DNA of 64,000 nucleotides from Bradyrhizobium sp. Ce-3 (GCF_022835695.1 NZ_BQUV01000003.1:310001-374000), one strand, 5' to 3'; shown: positions 42,603-51,734, counted from the stretch's first letter. The notes: generated by a model from the sequence alone, not told the origin. Numbers and translations are program-made.

Positions 42603-43763
42603 TCACTCCACGCTCCGCTTCCAATAGCCGGTGCCGAGCTTGCCGGTGATCACGGCAGTCGCGTCGTGCACTTCGTAGGAGCCGGCATCGCTGTAATTCC
42701 TCATTCCCTTCAGCGCATGCAGCGTCCAGCGGCCGTTGGCGAAGGTGACGGTACCTTCGTGCGATTGCGCCGAGCGGAATGGTTCGGCGTGGAATTTGTA
42801 GGTCCCGTTGGCCATGATCTGCCAGATCCAGCGCGACTGGCCGCGGCCGCTTGCCACCATGATCTCCCAGGTGCCGACCAATGCGGGATCGATGGCGCTC
42901 TCTGAAGTTGCTGATGGCGCCGACACGACGGGAGCGGCGGCTGCCGGTGCCGCATTCGCCTGTTTGGCATTCGCGGTCTCGGTGGGCGGCGCTGCCAGGT
43001 AGATCGCCTTGCGCGACAGCGAGCCGTAGACGAACGGCTGCTGCGCGTTGCGCGTCGCCTCCATCACGTCGTCGCGGACGTTGCGGAACATGAAGGTGAC
43101 CTCGACGCCGGGCGCTTCGATGTTGCGCAACAGCGCCGTGGCGAACGGGCTGTTGCGGCCGTCGCCGTCGAGCGCGGTGGTGCCGTCGCGCGCGGCGTAG
43201 GCGACCAGCACGTTGCCGACCGGCTCGATGCGGCCGAGCCCGCTGTTTGCAGCGGCGCGGCTGGCGAGCGAGCGGCTCATCTTCGCCGCGAACGGATTGT
43301 TGCGGCAGGCATCGAGGATGACGAGGCCGAGGCTTCCGGTGCTCGAGACCTGCAGCATCACGCTCTGCAGGCTGATCGCTTCATTGGCGGCGTCGGTGTC
43401 GCGCTTCAGCTCGGCATCGACAGGGATCAGCCAGTTGTCGCCGTTGATCTCCATGCCGTGGCCGGCGAAATACACCGCCGCCATGTCGGCCCCGGCGGCG
43501 TTGTGCCCGAACGCGATCAGGCCGCGCCGCATCTCGTCGAAGCTGCCATTGCTGATCAGCGTCACCGCGAAGCCGAGGCGTTTCAGCGAGGCTGCGATAT
43601 CGCCGGCGTCGTTCGGCGGATTGGAGAGAACAGGCACGCTTCGGTAGGCGCCGTTGCCGATCACCAGCGCCACCCGCCTGCCGTCCGCGGCCGCCGGTGC
43701 CGCGGCAACGCCAGCGAGCGCCGCGGCAACAGCCAGTCCCCAAACAAACGCGCGGCGGTTCAT
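42603..43763 (-). CDS. Secreted caspase-like (peptidase C14) protein
   Basis: A 386-residue protein with a signal peptide (residues 1-27, ending A-A-A-D). The p20 caspase core runs to about 250: R-V-A-L-V-I-G-N-G-A-Y at 30-40, catalytic H102 in Y-F-A-G-H-G-M-E, and C153 in I-L-D-A-C-R-N-N-P-F. A Pro/Ala linker near 275-310 leads to a C-terminal beta domain of about 75 residues (W-E-I-M ... W-T-L-H) that may bind substrate or the envelope. Bacterial relatives cleave after basic residues (metacaspase-like); the periplasmic target is unknown. The start at 43763 is set by the signal peptide. Confidence 0.92.
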   Translation of the reverse strand: MNRRAFVWGLAVAAALAGVAAAPAAADGRRVALVIGNGAYRSVPVLSNPPNDAGDIAASLKRLGFAVTLISNGSFDEMRRGLIAFGHNAAGADMAAVYFAGHGMEINGDNWLIPVDAELKRDTDAANEAISLQSVMLQVSSTGSLGLVILDACRNNPFAAKMSRSLASRAAANSGLGRIEPVGNVLVAYAARDGTTALDGDGRNSPFATALLRNIEAPGVEVTFMFRNVRDDVMEATRNAQQPFVYGSLSRKAIYLAAPPTETANAKQANAAPAAAAPVVSAPSATSESAIDPALVGTWEIMVASGRGQSRWIWQIMANGTYKFHAEPFRSAQSHEGTVTFANGRWTLHALKGMRNYSDAGSYEVHDATAVITGKLGTGYWKRSVE

Positions 43764-43838
43764 GCTGGACCCGATCGGAGGTGACGGGTCCACGGTAGCG
43801 CAGCCGGCGCGGCACGGCCACGAAAATGGCAATCAAGT

Positions 43839-44072
43839 GTAGCCCGGATGAGCCAACGGGTCGTCGCTTCTTCTCCTTCCCGCTGCAAGGGGGAAGGTCG
43901 GGATGGGGGTCAGCCGCGGGCGACGTTGCGAGTGGAGGGAGCAGATCCCCACCCGCTTGCTCTGACGAGCCAAGCGACCTCCCCTTTGCAAGGGGAGGTT
44001 GGAGCTGCGCAGCAGGGATGGGCCAACATGACGCGCATTCACCCAATCCGCTTGGCTCATGCGGGCTACTGG
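43839..44072. repeat. Composite repeat: GTAGCCCG palindrome interrupted by a second element
   Basis: Outer arms GTAGCCCGGATGAGCCAACG (43839-43858) and CGCTTGGCTCATGCGGGCTAC (44052-44072) are a split copy of the 6789-6873 family. Between them lies an approximately 130-base element (about 43871-44003) that recurs, inverted, at 50779-50908. Confidence 0.8.
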
Positions 44073-44089
44073 CTGCGCGCTACGCCAGA

Positions 44090-45322
44090 TCAGGCCGCCT
44101 GCTTCGGCGTCCAGACGCCGGCCGGCACCGGCTCGGCCGGCAACAGATTGGCGCCGGCAGCCCCCGCGATCGACATCGTGATCTCGTGGATGTCCTGCAC
44201 CGACCGCTGCATCGAGAAGCGCGGATAGAGCTCGCGCATCGTGGTGGCGGTCGCCGCCTGCGCCGCGGCGGGATCGGTCAGCACGGCCTCGACGGCGGCG
44301 GCGACGCTGGCGGCGTCCTGGTTGAAGGTGTAGCGGGCAAGATGCGGCATCTCCCTGGCCGAGAAGCGGTTGGCGTCGAACACCGGCACGGTGCCGGCGC
44401 CGAGCGCGAAGAACACCCGGTCATGCACCGACAGGTCGACGTTCGGATTGAGCGACACCGCGGCGAGATAGCTGCCGAGGCCTTCGCGCATCGCATCGAA
44501 GGTCATGGCGCCGAGCACGCGCGCCGGCCGTCCGCTGACGTCGAGGTCGCTCCAGCCGCCGCCGATGAAATCGACCGGATAATCGGCAAGCACCGCACCG
44601 ACCTCGCGGGTGCGCACGCCCCGGGTGTAGTTGTCGAGCCGGGTCAGGATCACGTTGAACAGGTCGCCGCCCGGCTTCAGATAGACGAGGTGCCGCTCGG
44701 CGACGTCGACGATGATTTTTGGAAACGCGCCGCAGGTCTTGCCGCGGGCCTCGGCGATCGCGTCGAACAGCAGCGCGAACAGCTTCGGCGGCATCGTCTT
44801 GCGCCAGCCGCGCTCGAGCGCCAGCGGATTCCAGCCTGACTTGGCGAAGATCAGCCGGCCGTTGCGGCTCTCGGCCGGCAGGCCGCCGAAGAAGCCGGGA
44901 TCGGGGATGCCCATATGGGTCGCGAACACGGCGCCATTGGCCCCGAGATGATCGCGGTTGAAGGCGGCGTGGTCCGGAAACACGTAACCATGCGCGGCAT
45001 AGCGGCTCTCGAGGCCGTGACGCTTGGCAAAATAGCAGGGGTGGTCGCAGAACCAGGTGAAGACGGGAATCTGGGCGACGTCCCAGAACAGCCTGCCGTC
45101 CTTGGTGTGGATATCGAGCCCGATGCCGGAGAAGCCGAGCGCCATGGTCTCGGCCTTGCGCGGCAGCAGGGCGTTGAGCCGGGCCGAAAAGTCCGGCGCC
45201 AGCAGGTCGAGCATCTTGACCTCGTGCCCGAGCCGGTCGAGCTCGGCGGCGGCCATCGCAAGGATGCCGCGCAGCGAATCGTAGGTGGTGTTGCCGGAAT
45301 ACAGGACGCAGATTACGGACAT
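44090..45322 (-). CDS. CgeB-type glycosyltransferase
   Basis: A 410-residue GT-B protein of the CgeB/Glyco_trans_1_2 type. The N-terminal I-C-V-L-Y-S-G-N-T-T-Y at 3-13, F-D-H-P-C-Y region (W-F-C-D-H-P-C-Y-F) near 100-108, N-P-N-V-D-L-S-V-H-D-R-V-F-F-A-L-G-A-G near 303-321 and P-V-F-D-A-N-R-F belong to this group, which transfers sugars in exopolysaccharide or flagellin decoration. It is divergent from glf 211 bases away, suggesting a galactofuranose-containing glycan. The ATG at 45322 gives the family start. Confidence 0.87.
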   Translation of the reverse strand: MSVICVLYSGNTTYDSLRGILAMAAAELDRLGHEVKMLDLLAPDFSARLNALLPRKAETMALGFSGIGLDIHTKDGRLFWDVAQIPVFTWFCDHPCYFAKRHGLESRYAAHGYVFPDHAAFNRDHLGANGAVFATHMGIPDPGFFGGLPAESRNGRLIFAKSGWNPLALERGWRKTMPPKLFALLFDAIAEARGKTCGAFPKIIVDVAERHLVYLKPGGDLFNVILTRLDNYTRGVRTREVGAVLADYPVDFIGGGWSDLDVSGRPARVLGAMTFDAMREGLGSYLAAVSLNPNVDLSVHDRVFFALGAGTVPVFDANRFSAREMPHLARYTFNQDAASVAAAVEAVLTDPAAAQAATATTMRELYPRFSMQRSVQDIHEITMSIAGAAGANLLPAEPVPAGVWTPKQAA

Positions 45323-45532
45323 CGGGCCCCCGCGCATGATGCTGTTGCTGCGCGCGCGGACACGTCCACCGCCTCGCATGCTCCTCGTTCAACGGCCGAG
45401 CCCGCCGTTCCGGGCTGGAAATTATCGCGGCCTTAACCAAAATCTTCGCCGGAAGTCGACTGCGGCGCCGTTCAAGTTCCGTCGGGATGTCGCGGCGGGC
45501 CACCGCCCGGGCCCGCGCGGGGCGGGGGCCAC

Positions 45533-46759
45533 ATGCAGCTTGAGAATTTCGACGTCGTCGTGGTGGGCGCGGGCTTCTTCGGCGCCGTGATCGCCGAGCA
45601 GGTGGCGAACAAGCTCGGCCGCAGTGTCTGCGTGCTCGACCGCCGGCTGCATATCGGCGGCAACGCCTATTCGGAGCTCGATTCCGACAGCGGCGTCGAG
45701 GTGCATCGCTACGGCACGCATATCTTCCACACCAATTCCGAGACCGTCTGGCGCTATCTGCAGCGCTTCACCCATTTCACCGACTACCGTCACCGCGTCT
45801 TCACGGTGGCGAACGGCCGCGTCTATGCGATGCCGATCAACCTTGCGACGGTGTGTGCCGCATTCGGCCGCATCATGTCGCCGGACGAGGCGCGCGCCGT
45901 GATCGCGGCAGAGGCGGCAGCGCACGGTGCCTCCGGGAGGCATGGTGCCTCCGGGATCGGCAATCTCGAGGACAAGGCGATCGCCTCGGTCGGCCGCACG
46001 CTCTATGATCTCCTGATCCGCGGCTATACGCAGAAACAGTGGCAGACCGATCCGCGCGAGCTCTCCGCCGACATCATCGGCCGCTTGCCGGTGCGCTTCA
46101 CCTTCGATGATCGCTACTTCGCCGATCGCTACGAGGGCATGCCGGTCGACGGCTACACCGCGATCTTCCGCCGGATGCTCGAGCATCCGAAGATCGCGGT
46201 CGAACTCGGGGTCGACTATTTCGACGTCGCCGACCGCATCAATCCGCACCAGCTCGTGATCTATACCGGGCCGATCGACCGCTTCTTCGGCTACACCTGC
46301 GGCCATCTCGGCTGGCGCACCGTCGACTTCGCGCGCGAGGTGCATGACGTCGCCGATTTCCAGGGCGCCGCCGTCATCAATTATGCCGACGCTGAGGTGC
46401 CGTTCACCCGGATCCACGAGTTCAGGCATCTGCATCCGGAGCGCGCGCATGCGCAGGCGCGGACCACGATCTACCGCGAATATTCCCGCTTCGCCGGCCG
46501 CACCGACGAGCCGTATTATCCGATCAACACCGGATCCGACCGCGCCATGCTGGCGTCCTATCACGCCATGACGGCGGCGCATCCGAACGTCATTTTCGGC
46601 GGCCGGCTCGGCTCCTACAAATATCTCGACATGCACCAGGCGATCGGAGCCGCGCTGAAGACGTTCGAGCACGAGGTCGCGCCGTTCTTCGTTCGCGAAG
46701 GCATGCAGCCAAGCGACGCGGCCGCGCGCCGCGCCGCCTTGTCGGCTCTGTCGGCGTGA
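45533..46759 (+). CDS. glf: UDP-galactopyranose mutase
   Basis: Flavoenzyme interconverting UDP-galactopyranose and UDP-galactofuranose. The 408-residue protein has the FAD motif V-V-V-G-A-G-F-F-G at 9-17, R-L-H-I-G-G-N-A-Y near 38-46, Y-G-T-H-I-F-H-T near 60-67 and C-terminal F-G-G-R-L-G-S-Y-K-Y-L-D-M near 358-370. A six-residue in-frame duplication (H-G-A-S-G-R/H-G-A-S-G) lies at 45924-45959, in a variable loop. It supplies Galf donors for surface polysaccharides, consistent with the divergent glycosyltransferase. Confidence 0.95.
   Translation: MQLENFDVVVVGAGFFGAVIAEQVANKLGRSVCVLDRRLHIGGNAYSELDSDSGVEVHRYGTHIFHTNSETVWRYLQRFTHFTDYRHRVFTVANGRVYAMPINLATVCAAFGRIMSPDEARAVIAAEAAAHGASGRHGASGIGNLEDKAIASVGRTLYDLLIRGYTQKQWQTDPRELSADIIGRLPVRFTFDDRYFADRYEGMPVDGYTAIFRRMLEHPKIAVELGVDYFDVADRINPHQLVIYTGPIDRFFGYTCGHLGWRTVDFAREVHDVADFQGAAVINYADAEVPFTRIHEFRHLHPERAHAQARTTIYREYSRFAGRTDEPYYPINTGSDRAMLASYHAMTAAHPNVIFGGRLGSYKYLDMHQAIGAALKTFEHEVAPFFVREGMQPSDAAARRAALSALSA
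45924..45959. repeat. In-frame 18-bp tandem duplication within glf
   Basis: GGTGCCTCCGGGA occurs at 45926-45938 and 45944-45956, 18 bases apart, encoding H-G-A-S-G-R twice. Confidence 0.85.
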
Positions 46760-46824
46760 TCTAATCCTGCCGGCGCGGGCCGCGAACACGACAACAATCG
46801 CCCGCGGTCCCCGGTGAGGAAACA

Positions 46825-48096
46825 ATGAGAAAATTCGCTATTGCCGCGGTTGCCGCCGTCAGCAGTCTTGCCTTCAACATCGCCCATGCCGCGCCGCCGC
46901 TTCCGGAAGCTTCGGCGCATCAGGCCGGGTTCTCGGAGCAGGGGCTGGCGCGGCTTGACGATTTCTTCGCGCGCGAGATCGCGGCCAAGCGCGTGCCCGG
47001 CGCGGTGGTGGCGATCGCGCGCGACGGCAGGCTTGTGCATTACAAGGCCTACGGCCAGCTCGACCCGGCGAAGGGCACGCCGATGCCGATCGATGCGGTG
47101 TTCGCGCTGGCGTCGATGACCAAGCCGATGGCGGCGGTCGCCGGTCTGACATTGATGGAGCAGGGGCGGTTGCCGCTGCAGGCCAAGGTCGCCGACTACT
47201 ATCCGGCGTTCGCCGACATGAAGGTCGGCGTGCAGCAGGCCGACGGCTCGCTGACGATGGAGCCGCAGGCCCGGCCGATCTTCATCCATGACCTCTATCG
47301 CCACACCTCCGGCCTGATGTATGGCGGCCGGCCCGACAGTGCGAGCGCGCTGGCGCGGCTCTATCCCGAAGGCACCGCGCCGGCGGTCGAGGGCGACACC
47401 CAGGCCTTCATCGAGCGCATCACCAAGCTGCCTCTGGTGCACCAGCCCGGCACCGAGTTCGAATACGGTTTCTCGATCGATGTGCTCGGCGCCGTCGTCG
47501 AGAAGGTGTCCGGCCAGCGGCTCGGCGACTATCTCTCGGCCAATGTCTGGAAGCCGCTCGGCATGAAGGATGCGACATTCCATTTGTCCGACGCGCAGCG
47601 GGCGCGGCTGGCGCGTCCGTTTCCGAATGATCCGCTGACCGGCAAGCCGCAATCCATCCGGGTGCTCGACGCGCCGATCAAGTTCGACTGCGGCGGCGCC
47701 TGCTCGTTCGCGACCGTCGGGGATTATCTCCGCTTCGGCGAGATGCTGCTCAACGGCGGCGAGCTCGACGGCAAGCGCATCCTCAGCCCCAAGACCGTGC
47801 ACCATATGACGTCGAACCATCTCGGGCCCGAGATCAAGAACAACGTCGCCGCGGTCGAGCCGCATCGCGGCGGCTTCGGCTTCGGGCTCGCGGTCGCGGT
47901 GCGGACCAGCGAAGGCCTGTCGTCGGTGCCGGGCAATCCCGGCGAGTTCACCTGGAACGGCGCCAACGGCACGCAGTTCTTCTGCGATCCGAAGGAGCGC
48001 CTCGTCGTGGTGGTGGGAACCGCAGCGCCCGGTGAGCTGCGCAAATATTATCGCGAGAACGTGCAGGACATCGTCTACGGCGCGATGGTGAAGTGA
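46825..48096 (+). CDS. Secreted serine hydrolase, class C beta-lactamase fold
   Basis: A 423-residue protein with a signal peptide (residues 1-22, ending A-H-A). The catalytic S97-M-T-K100 is the SxxK motif of the beta-lactamase/esterase EstB-like fold; Y-G-F near 215 occupies the Y-x-N place; G-x-x-G motifs close the fold. These act as esterases, D-peptidases or transesterases, not necessarily on beta-lactams. GGTGAGGA precedes the ATG; a bidirectional hairpin follows. It lies just after glf but the gap and separate signal suggest its own transcript. Confidence 0.92.
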   Translation: MRKFAIAAVAAVSSLAFNIAHAAPPLPEASAHQAGFSEQGLARLDDFFAREIAAKRVPGAVVAIARDGRLVHYKAYGQLDPAKGTPMPIDAVFALASMTKPMAAVAGLTLMEQGRLPLQAKVADYYPAFADMKVGVQQADGSLTMEPQARPIFIHDLYRHTSGLMYGGRPDSASALARLYPEGTAPAVEGDTQAFIERITKLPLVHQPGTEFEYGFSIDVLGAVVEKVSGQRLGDYLSANVWKPLGMKDATFHLSDAQRARLARPFPNDPLTGKPQSIRVLDAPIKFDCGGACSFATVGDYLRFGEMLLNGGELDGKRILSPKTVHHMTSNHLGPEIKNNVAAVEPHRGGFGFGLAVAVRTSEGLSSVPGNPGEFTWNGANGTQFFCDPKERLVVVVGTAAPGELRKYYRENVQDIVYGAMVK

Positions 48097-48139
48097 CCGC
48101 ATGACCGCGGCGCCGGTCGCAACGTCCGGCGAACAGCAA

Positions 48140-48172
48140 AAGGCCCGTCGCTCAAGCCGAGCGACGGGCCTT
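48140..48172. terminator. Bidirectional terminator hairpin
   Basis: AAGGCCCGTCGCT and AGCGACGGGCCTT pair perfectly around seven bases, with short A and T runs. It lies between convergent genes ending at 48096 and 48187. Confidence 0.8.
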
Positions 48173-48186
48173 CGAATGTGCGTGGG

Positions 48187-48477
48187 CTACCACTGCCGGT
48201 AAACCCCGGTCAGCGTGCCGTTGTTGTTCCCTTCGGGACCCACGTCACCCTGGGTCGAGCTCGGTGCCGGATGATTGGTGCCGTTCATCGCGCCGTCACC
48301 ATACCAGCCCGGTTCCGCCGGTTGGTACGTCACGTAAGGCTGGGCACCGTAGCGCGGGCCACCGTAATATCGCGCACTGGGACTGCCATACGGATAGTAG
48401 CCCTGCGCGAACGCGCCGGCGGTCGTTGCAATCAGGGACACTGCCGCAAGGGTCAGTATCTTGATGTTCCGTTGCAT
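48187..48477 (-). CDS. Small secreted Tyr/Gly/Pro-rich protein
   Basis: A 96-residue protein with a signal peptide cleaved after A-F-A near residue 25. The mature part is low-complexity and rich in Gly, Tyr and Pro (Y-Y-P-Y-G-S-P-S-A-R-Y-Y-G-G-P-R-Y-G), a pattern of small alphaproteobacterial envelope proteins. AAGGAG lies eight bases before the ATG at 48477. No enzymatic features; function unknown. Confidence 0.8.
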   Translation of the reverse strand: MQRNIKILTLAAVSLIATTAGAFAQGYYPYGSPSARYYGGPRYGAQPYVTYQPAEPGWYGDGAMNGTNHPAPSSTQGDVGPEGNNNGTLTGVYRQW

Positions 48478-48929
48478 GCACACACTCCTTGCTGGTGTCA
48501 CGACCAACGACCGCCATGGACCGGCGTTCCTGATCTGCCATGCGATGCGCGAGGGTGAATTTGCGCGGAGCTGGGATCAGGTTTCGGTGAGGGGCCTTGC
48601 GCCCCGACAGCCGGGCGTGCGCCGCTATGCCCGGTCCGATGCATCCGCCGCAGCCCCGCTATGCTTTTCCAGCTATAACGGCCGCGGTCGCGCCCGCGCG
48701 CGGTGCTTCGAAACAACAGCTGCTGTGGAAAAGGAAGCCCGCCGACCGGGGCGGGCAAGGTCTCAGGGAGGAAAACGCTCTGACAAGGGAGCGTAAGGCC
48801 AGTCTCGCCGATTCGAGGGCGGCTGCGAAGATCGTATAATTACTGTCATCAGGCCCGGCATTATGCGAATGCTCGTGCGGGCCGCGGCCGGCAATGCCTG
48901 GCAACACGGTGCAAGTACAGGGGAAGTTC
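48478..48929. other. Intergenic region, 452 bases
   Basis: No gene could be supported. A plus-strand frame (48597-48839) is open but lacks a ribosome-binding site and any family feature. TATAAT-like TATAAT at 48835-48840 may belong to the promoter of the downstream dehydrogenase. Confidence 0.45.
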
Positions 48930-50231
48930 ATGAGCACGTCTGGAGTTTTTGCCCGCGTCGTCGCGGCGATCGGGGCCGGCGCCGTGGCGTGGCGGCGGAT
49001 GCAGGGCGCAGAGCCGGCACCGGCCTGGGGCAGCGCGCCGCAAATTCCGGCCGCGAAATCGCAGGGCGCGATCCCGACGCTGAAGATGCCGACCGCGCGC
49101 GGCTGGGACAAGGGCCAGCTTCCGAGCGCGGCGCCCGGGCTCAAGGTCAACGCGTTTGCTGCCGGGCTCGATCACCCGCGCTGGATCAACGTGCTGCCGA
49201 ACGGCGATGTCCTGATCGCGGAGGCAACCCAGATCGCCGGCACGCCGCGCAGCGTGTTCCACTACGCGATGCAGGCGACGATGCGCCGTGCCGCCGCGCT
49301 CGGCGTCAGCGCCAACCGCATCACGCTGCTGCGCGACCGCGATGGCGACGGCGTCGCCGAGAGCCGCGGTGCCTTCATGGAAGGCCTGCGGCAGCCGTTC
49401 GGCATGGCGCTGATCGGTGACACCTTTTATGTCGGCAACACCGACGGCGTGGTGGCGTTTCCCTACACCGCGGGCGCCGATCGCATCACGGCAGAGGGAC
49501 GCAAGCTCGTCACCTTCAAGCCCGACGGGCACTGGACCCGCAGCCTGCTGCCGAGCGCCGACGGCAAGAAGCTCTATGCCGGCGTCGGCTCGCTCAGCAA
49601 CATCGCCGAGAACGGCATGGAGGTCGAGCAAGGCCGCGCCGCGGTCTACGAGCTCGATCTCGCGGCCGGCACCAGCCGCATCTTCGCCGGCGGCCTGCGC
49701 AACCCGGTCGGGCTCGCATGGGAGCCGAGCACGAATGTGTTGTGGACCGTGGTCAATGAACGCGACGGCATCGGCGACGAGACGCCGCCGGACTATCTGA
49801 CCTCGGTGCGCGACGGCGGCTTCTACGGCTGGCCCTATTGCTATTGGGGCCAGACGGTGGACGACCGCGTGCCGCAGGATCCGGCGCTGGTCGCCAGGGC
49901 GATCCAGCCGGACTACGCACTCGGCGGCCACACCGCTTCGCTCGGCCTGTGCTGGATGCCCGCAGGCACGCTGCCGGGCTTCCCCGACGGCATGGTGATC
50001 GGCCAGCACGGCTCGTGGAATCGCTCGACGCTGTCGGGCTACAAGGTGGTCTTCGTGCCGTTCACGAACGGCCGCCCTTCGGGGCCCGCACGCGACATTC
50101 TGTCGGGCTTCCTCGCGCCCGACGAGAAGGTCTCGTATGGCCGCCCGGTCGGCGTCGCGCTCGGCCCCGATGGCTCGCTGCTGGTGGCCGACGACGTCGG
50201 CAACGTGATCTGGCGCGTGACGGGGGCGTAG
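48930..50231 (+). CDS. PQQ-dependent sugar (sorbosone-type) dehydrogenase
   Basis: A 433-residue six-bladed propeller. An N-terminal hydrophobic segment (about 5-25) acts as export signal or anchor. G-L-D-H-P-R-W-I-N-V-L-P-N-G-D-V-L-I-A-E near 80-99, G-L-R-Q-P-F-G-M-A near 152-160, G-G-L-R-N-P-V-G-L-A-W near 250-260 and Y-G-R-P-V-G-V-A near the end are blocks of L-sorbosone/soluble aldose dehydrogenases that use periplasmic PQQ. The substrate is unknown. The ATG at 48930 follows AGGGGAAG; an upstream start lacks a site. Confidence 0.9.
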   Translation: MSTSGVFARVVAAIGAGAVAWRRMQGAEPAPAWGSAPQIPAAKSQGAIPTLKMPTARGWDKGQLPSAAPGLKVNAFAAGLDHPRWINVLPNGDVLIAEATQIAGTPRSVFHYAMQATMRRAAALGVSANRITLLRDRDGDGVAESRGAFMEGLRQPFGMALIGDTFYVGNTDGVVAFPYTAGADRITAEGRKLVTFKPDGHWTRSLLPSADGKKLYAGVGSLSNIAENGMEVEQGRAAVYELDLAAGTSRIFAGGLRNPVGLAWEPSTNVLWTVVNERDGIGDETPPDYLTSVRDGGFYGWPYCYWGQTVDDRVPQDPALVARAIQPDYALGGHTASLGLCWMPAGTLPGFPDGMVIGQHGSWNRSTLSGYKVVFVPFTNGRPSGPARDILSGFLAPDEKVSYGRPVGVALGPDGSLLVADDVGNVIWRVTGA

Positions 50232-50235
50232 CCCT

Positions 50236-50685
50236 TCAACGCCGCTTCGCGATCGATTGCATGAAATTGCGGTCCGCTTCCGGCAGCGCGTCGGTCCAGG
50301 CCGGCTCGTCGCCGGGTTCGGGCAGCACATGGCCGAATTCGATCATCTGCCGCGGCTGCAACTCGTTGAGATAGACCCACACCGCGCGCTTGCTGTCGGC
50401 ATTGGCCGCGGCTCCCACCGCGTCCGCCATCAGTCTGATCATGCGCGTCTTGTCGACCGCGGCGCGGCCGGAACGGATGTGGCCGTAGACGAAGATGTGG
50501 TCATGCGCGACCGGGACGCCGCCCATGAACCAGTTGCCGGGAGCGACCTCGCTGAAGATCACCTGCGCGAAATAGCTCGGTGCGCCCGTCACCTCGGCGT
50601 GGATCCGGGTGATCTCGCCCGCGATCCGGCCCTTCTGCTCCGCGCTGAGGCGGCCTTGCGCACTGGTGCAGGTGTAGGTTGGCAT
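50236..50685 (-). CDS. Tautomerase-superfamily protein
   Basis: A 149-residue protein starting M-P-T-Y-T-C; removal of Met exposes the catalytic Pro1 of the tautomerase superfamily. The double-length chain, F-A-Q-V-I-F near 38-43 and the H-I-F-V-Y-G-H-I-R-S-G-R near 62-73, fits the cis-3-chloroacrylic acid dehalogenase-like group, whose members act on small keto or halo acids. The ATG at 50685 after GAGG is set by the need for Pro at position 2; longer frames would bury it. It is convergent with the dehydrogenase gene, four bases apart. Confidence 0.9.
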   Translation of the reverse strand: MPTYTCTSAQGRLSAEQKGRIAGEITRIHAEVTGAPSYFAQVIFSEVAPGNWFMGGVPVAHDHIFVYGHIRSGRAAVDKTRMIRLMADAVGAAANADSKRAVWVYLNELQPRQMIEFGHVLPEPGDEPAWTDALPEADRNFMQSIAKRR

Positions 50686-50778
50686 TGGCGTGACCTCGCT
50701 CTGATGTCGATCCGGTTGAGCTTCCGCACAGGAACCCGCGCCGTCAAGCAGACGTTCACTCGGGCCATTCGCAATCCA

Positions 50779-50908
50779 AACCTCCCCTTGAAAAGGGGAG
50801 GTCACTTTGCTCGTCAGAGCAAAGCGGGTGGGGATCTGCGCTCCCCACTCGCACCGTCGCCTGCGGTTGACCCCCATCCCGACCTTCCCCCTTTCAGGGG
50901 GAAGGGGA
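50779..50908. repeat. Dispersed 130-bp repeat, second copy
   Basis: Begins CCTCCCCTTGAAAAGGGGAGG and ends with CGACCTTCCCCCTTTCAGGGGG. Its reverse complement matches the inner element at about 43871-44003 with small differences (for example GGGTGGGGATCTGC in both). Confidence 0.82.
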
Positions 50909-50934
50909 AGGCAGGATCACAGAGATGGTGCGTC

Positions 50935-51705
50935 TCACACGGTCCTGATCTCGCCGCCATCCATGCGCAGCACGGTGCCGGTCATCCAGCGCGCCGGCGG
51001 CGACACTGCGAAGGCGACGAGATCGGCGATCTCTTCCGGGGCACCGAAGCGCGTGATGCCGGCCTGCTTGAGGAAGCCGGCCTTGGCGGTGTCGAGATCG
51101 AGCTGCCGCGTGGCCGCGGCTTTCTCCAGCATCGCAAGCCGGCGTCCGGTCATGATGGCGCCCGGCGACACGCAATTCACCTGCACGCCGTCGTCGATGC
51201 CGCGCTCGGCGAACGCCTTTGCCAATGCCTCGATCGCGGCATTGATCGTGCCGACCGCCGCGGCTCCGGCGCGCGGCAGCACGGCGGCATTGCCGGAGGT
51301 GAAGATCACGGTGCCCTGCGACGCCTTCAGCGCGTCCCAGGCGCGGATCGTCAACCGCCTCGCGCCGTGAAACTTGAGCGCGAGGCCTGCATCCCATTGT
51401 GCGTCGGTCATCTCGAATAGATCGAGGCCCGGCACCGCGCCGGCGACGTTGACCAGCGCGTCGATGCGGCCGAAGCGATCCAGCGCCGCCTTGACCACGT
51501 CGTCGGCGGCGGTCGGCGAGGCAAGGTCGAGATCGAGCACCAGCGGCGTGGCGCCGGCAGCTTCGATCTGTTGGCCCGCGTCGCGTAACTTCTGGCCGCT
51601 GCGCGCGACGAGGACGACGGAGGAAAAATCCCGCGCGAGCCGCTGCGCGGTGGCGCGTCCGATGCCGGAGCTTGCGCCGGTCACGATGGCGACGGATTCG
51701 GTCAT
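50935..51705 (-). CDS. SDR-family protein lacking the catalytic Tyr and Lys
   Basis: A 256-residue classical SDR scaffold: T-G-A-S-S-G-I-G at 9-16, N-V-A-G-A near 86-90, and S137. The expected Y-x3-K is replaced: position 151 is Val and 155 is Asn, at exactly the canonical spacing from Ser137. Dinucleotide binding looks possible but standard oxidoreduction does not. The start at 51705 has AAGGA at seven bases; an ATG two codons upstream has it too close. It shares strand with the two downstream-facing hydrolase genes, separated by a repeat at 51735. Confidence 0.85.
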   Translation of the reverse strand: MTESVAIVTGASSGIGRATAQRLARDFSSVVLVARSGQKLRDAGQQIEAAGATPLVLDLDLASPTAADDVVKAALDRFGRIDALVNVAGAVPGLDLFEMTDAQWDAGLALKFHGARRLTIRAWDALKASQGTVIFTSGNAAVLPRAGAAAVGTINAAIEALAKAFAERGIDDGVQVNCVSPGAIMTGRRLAMLEKAAATRQLDLDTAKAGFLKQAGITRFGAPEEIADLVAFAVSPPARWMTGTVLRMDGGEIRTV

Positions 51706-51734
51706 ATGCATGTCCTTGGTGGATCGGGAGGTTC

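Noticed and set aside
45422-48102. Two long minus-strand frames over glf and the serine hydrolase
   Set aside because: Shadows of high-GC coding sequence; the plus-strand proteins are unambiguous.
48597-48839. Plus-strand frame of 80 codons before the PQQ dehydrogenase
   Set aside because: No start signal or family feature; its end overlaps a likely promoter.
48861-50330. Minus-strand 489-codon frame over the PQQ dehydrogenase
   Set aside because: Antisense shadow, Arg/Ala/Asp/His-rich, no start signal.
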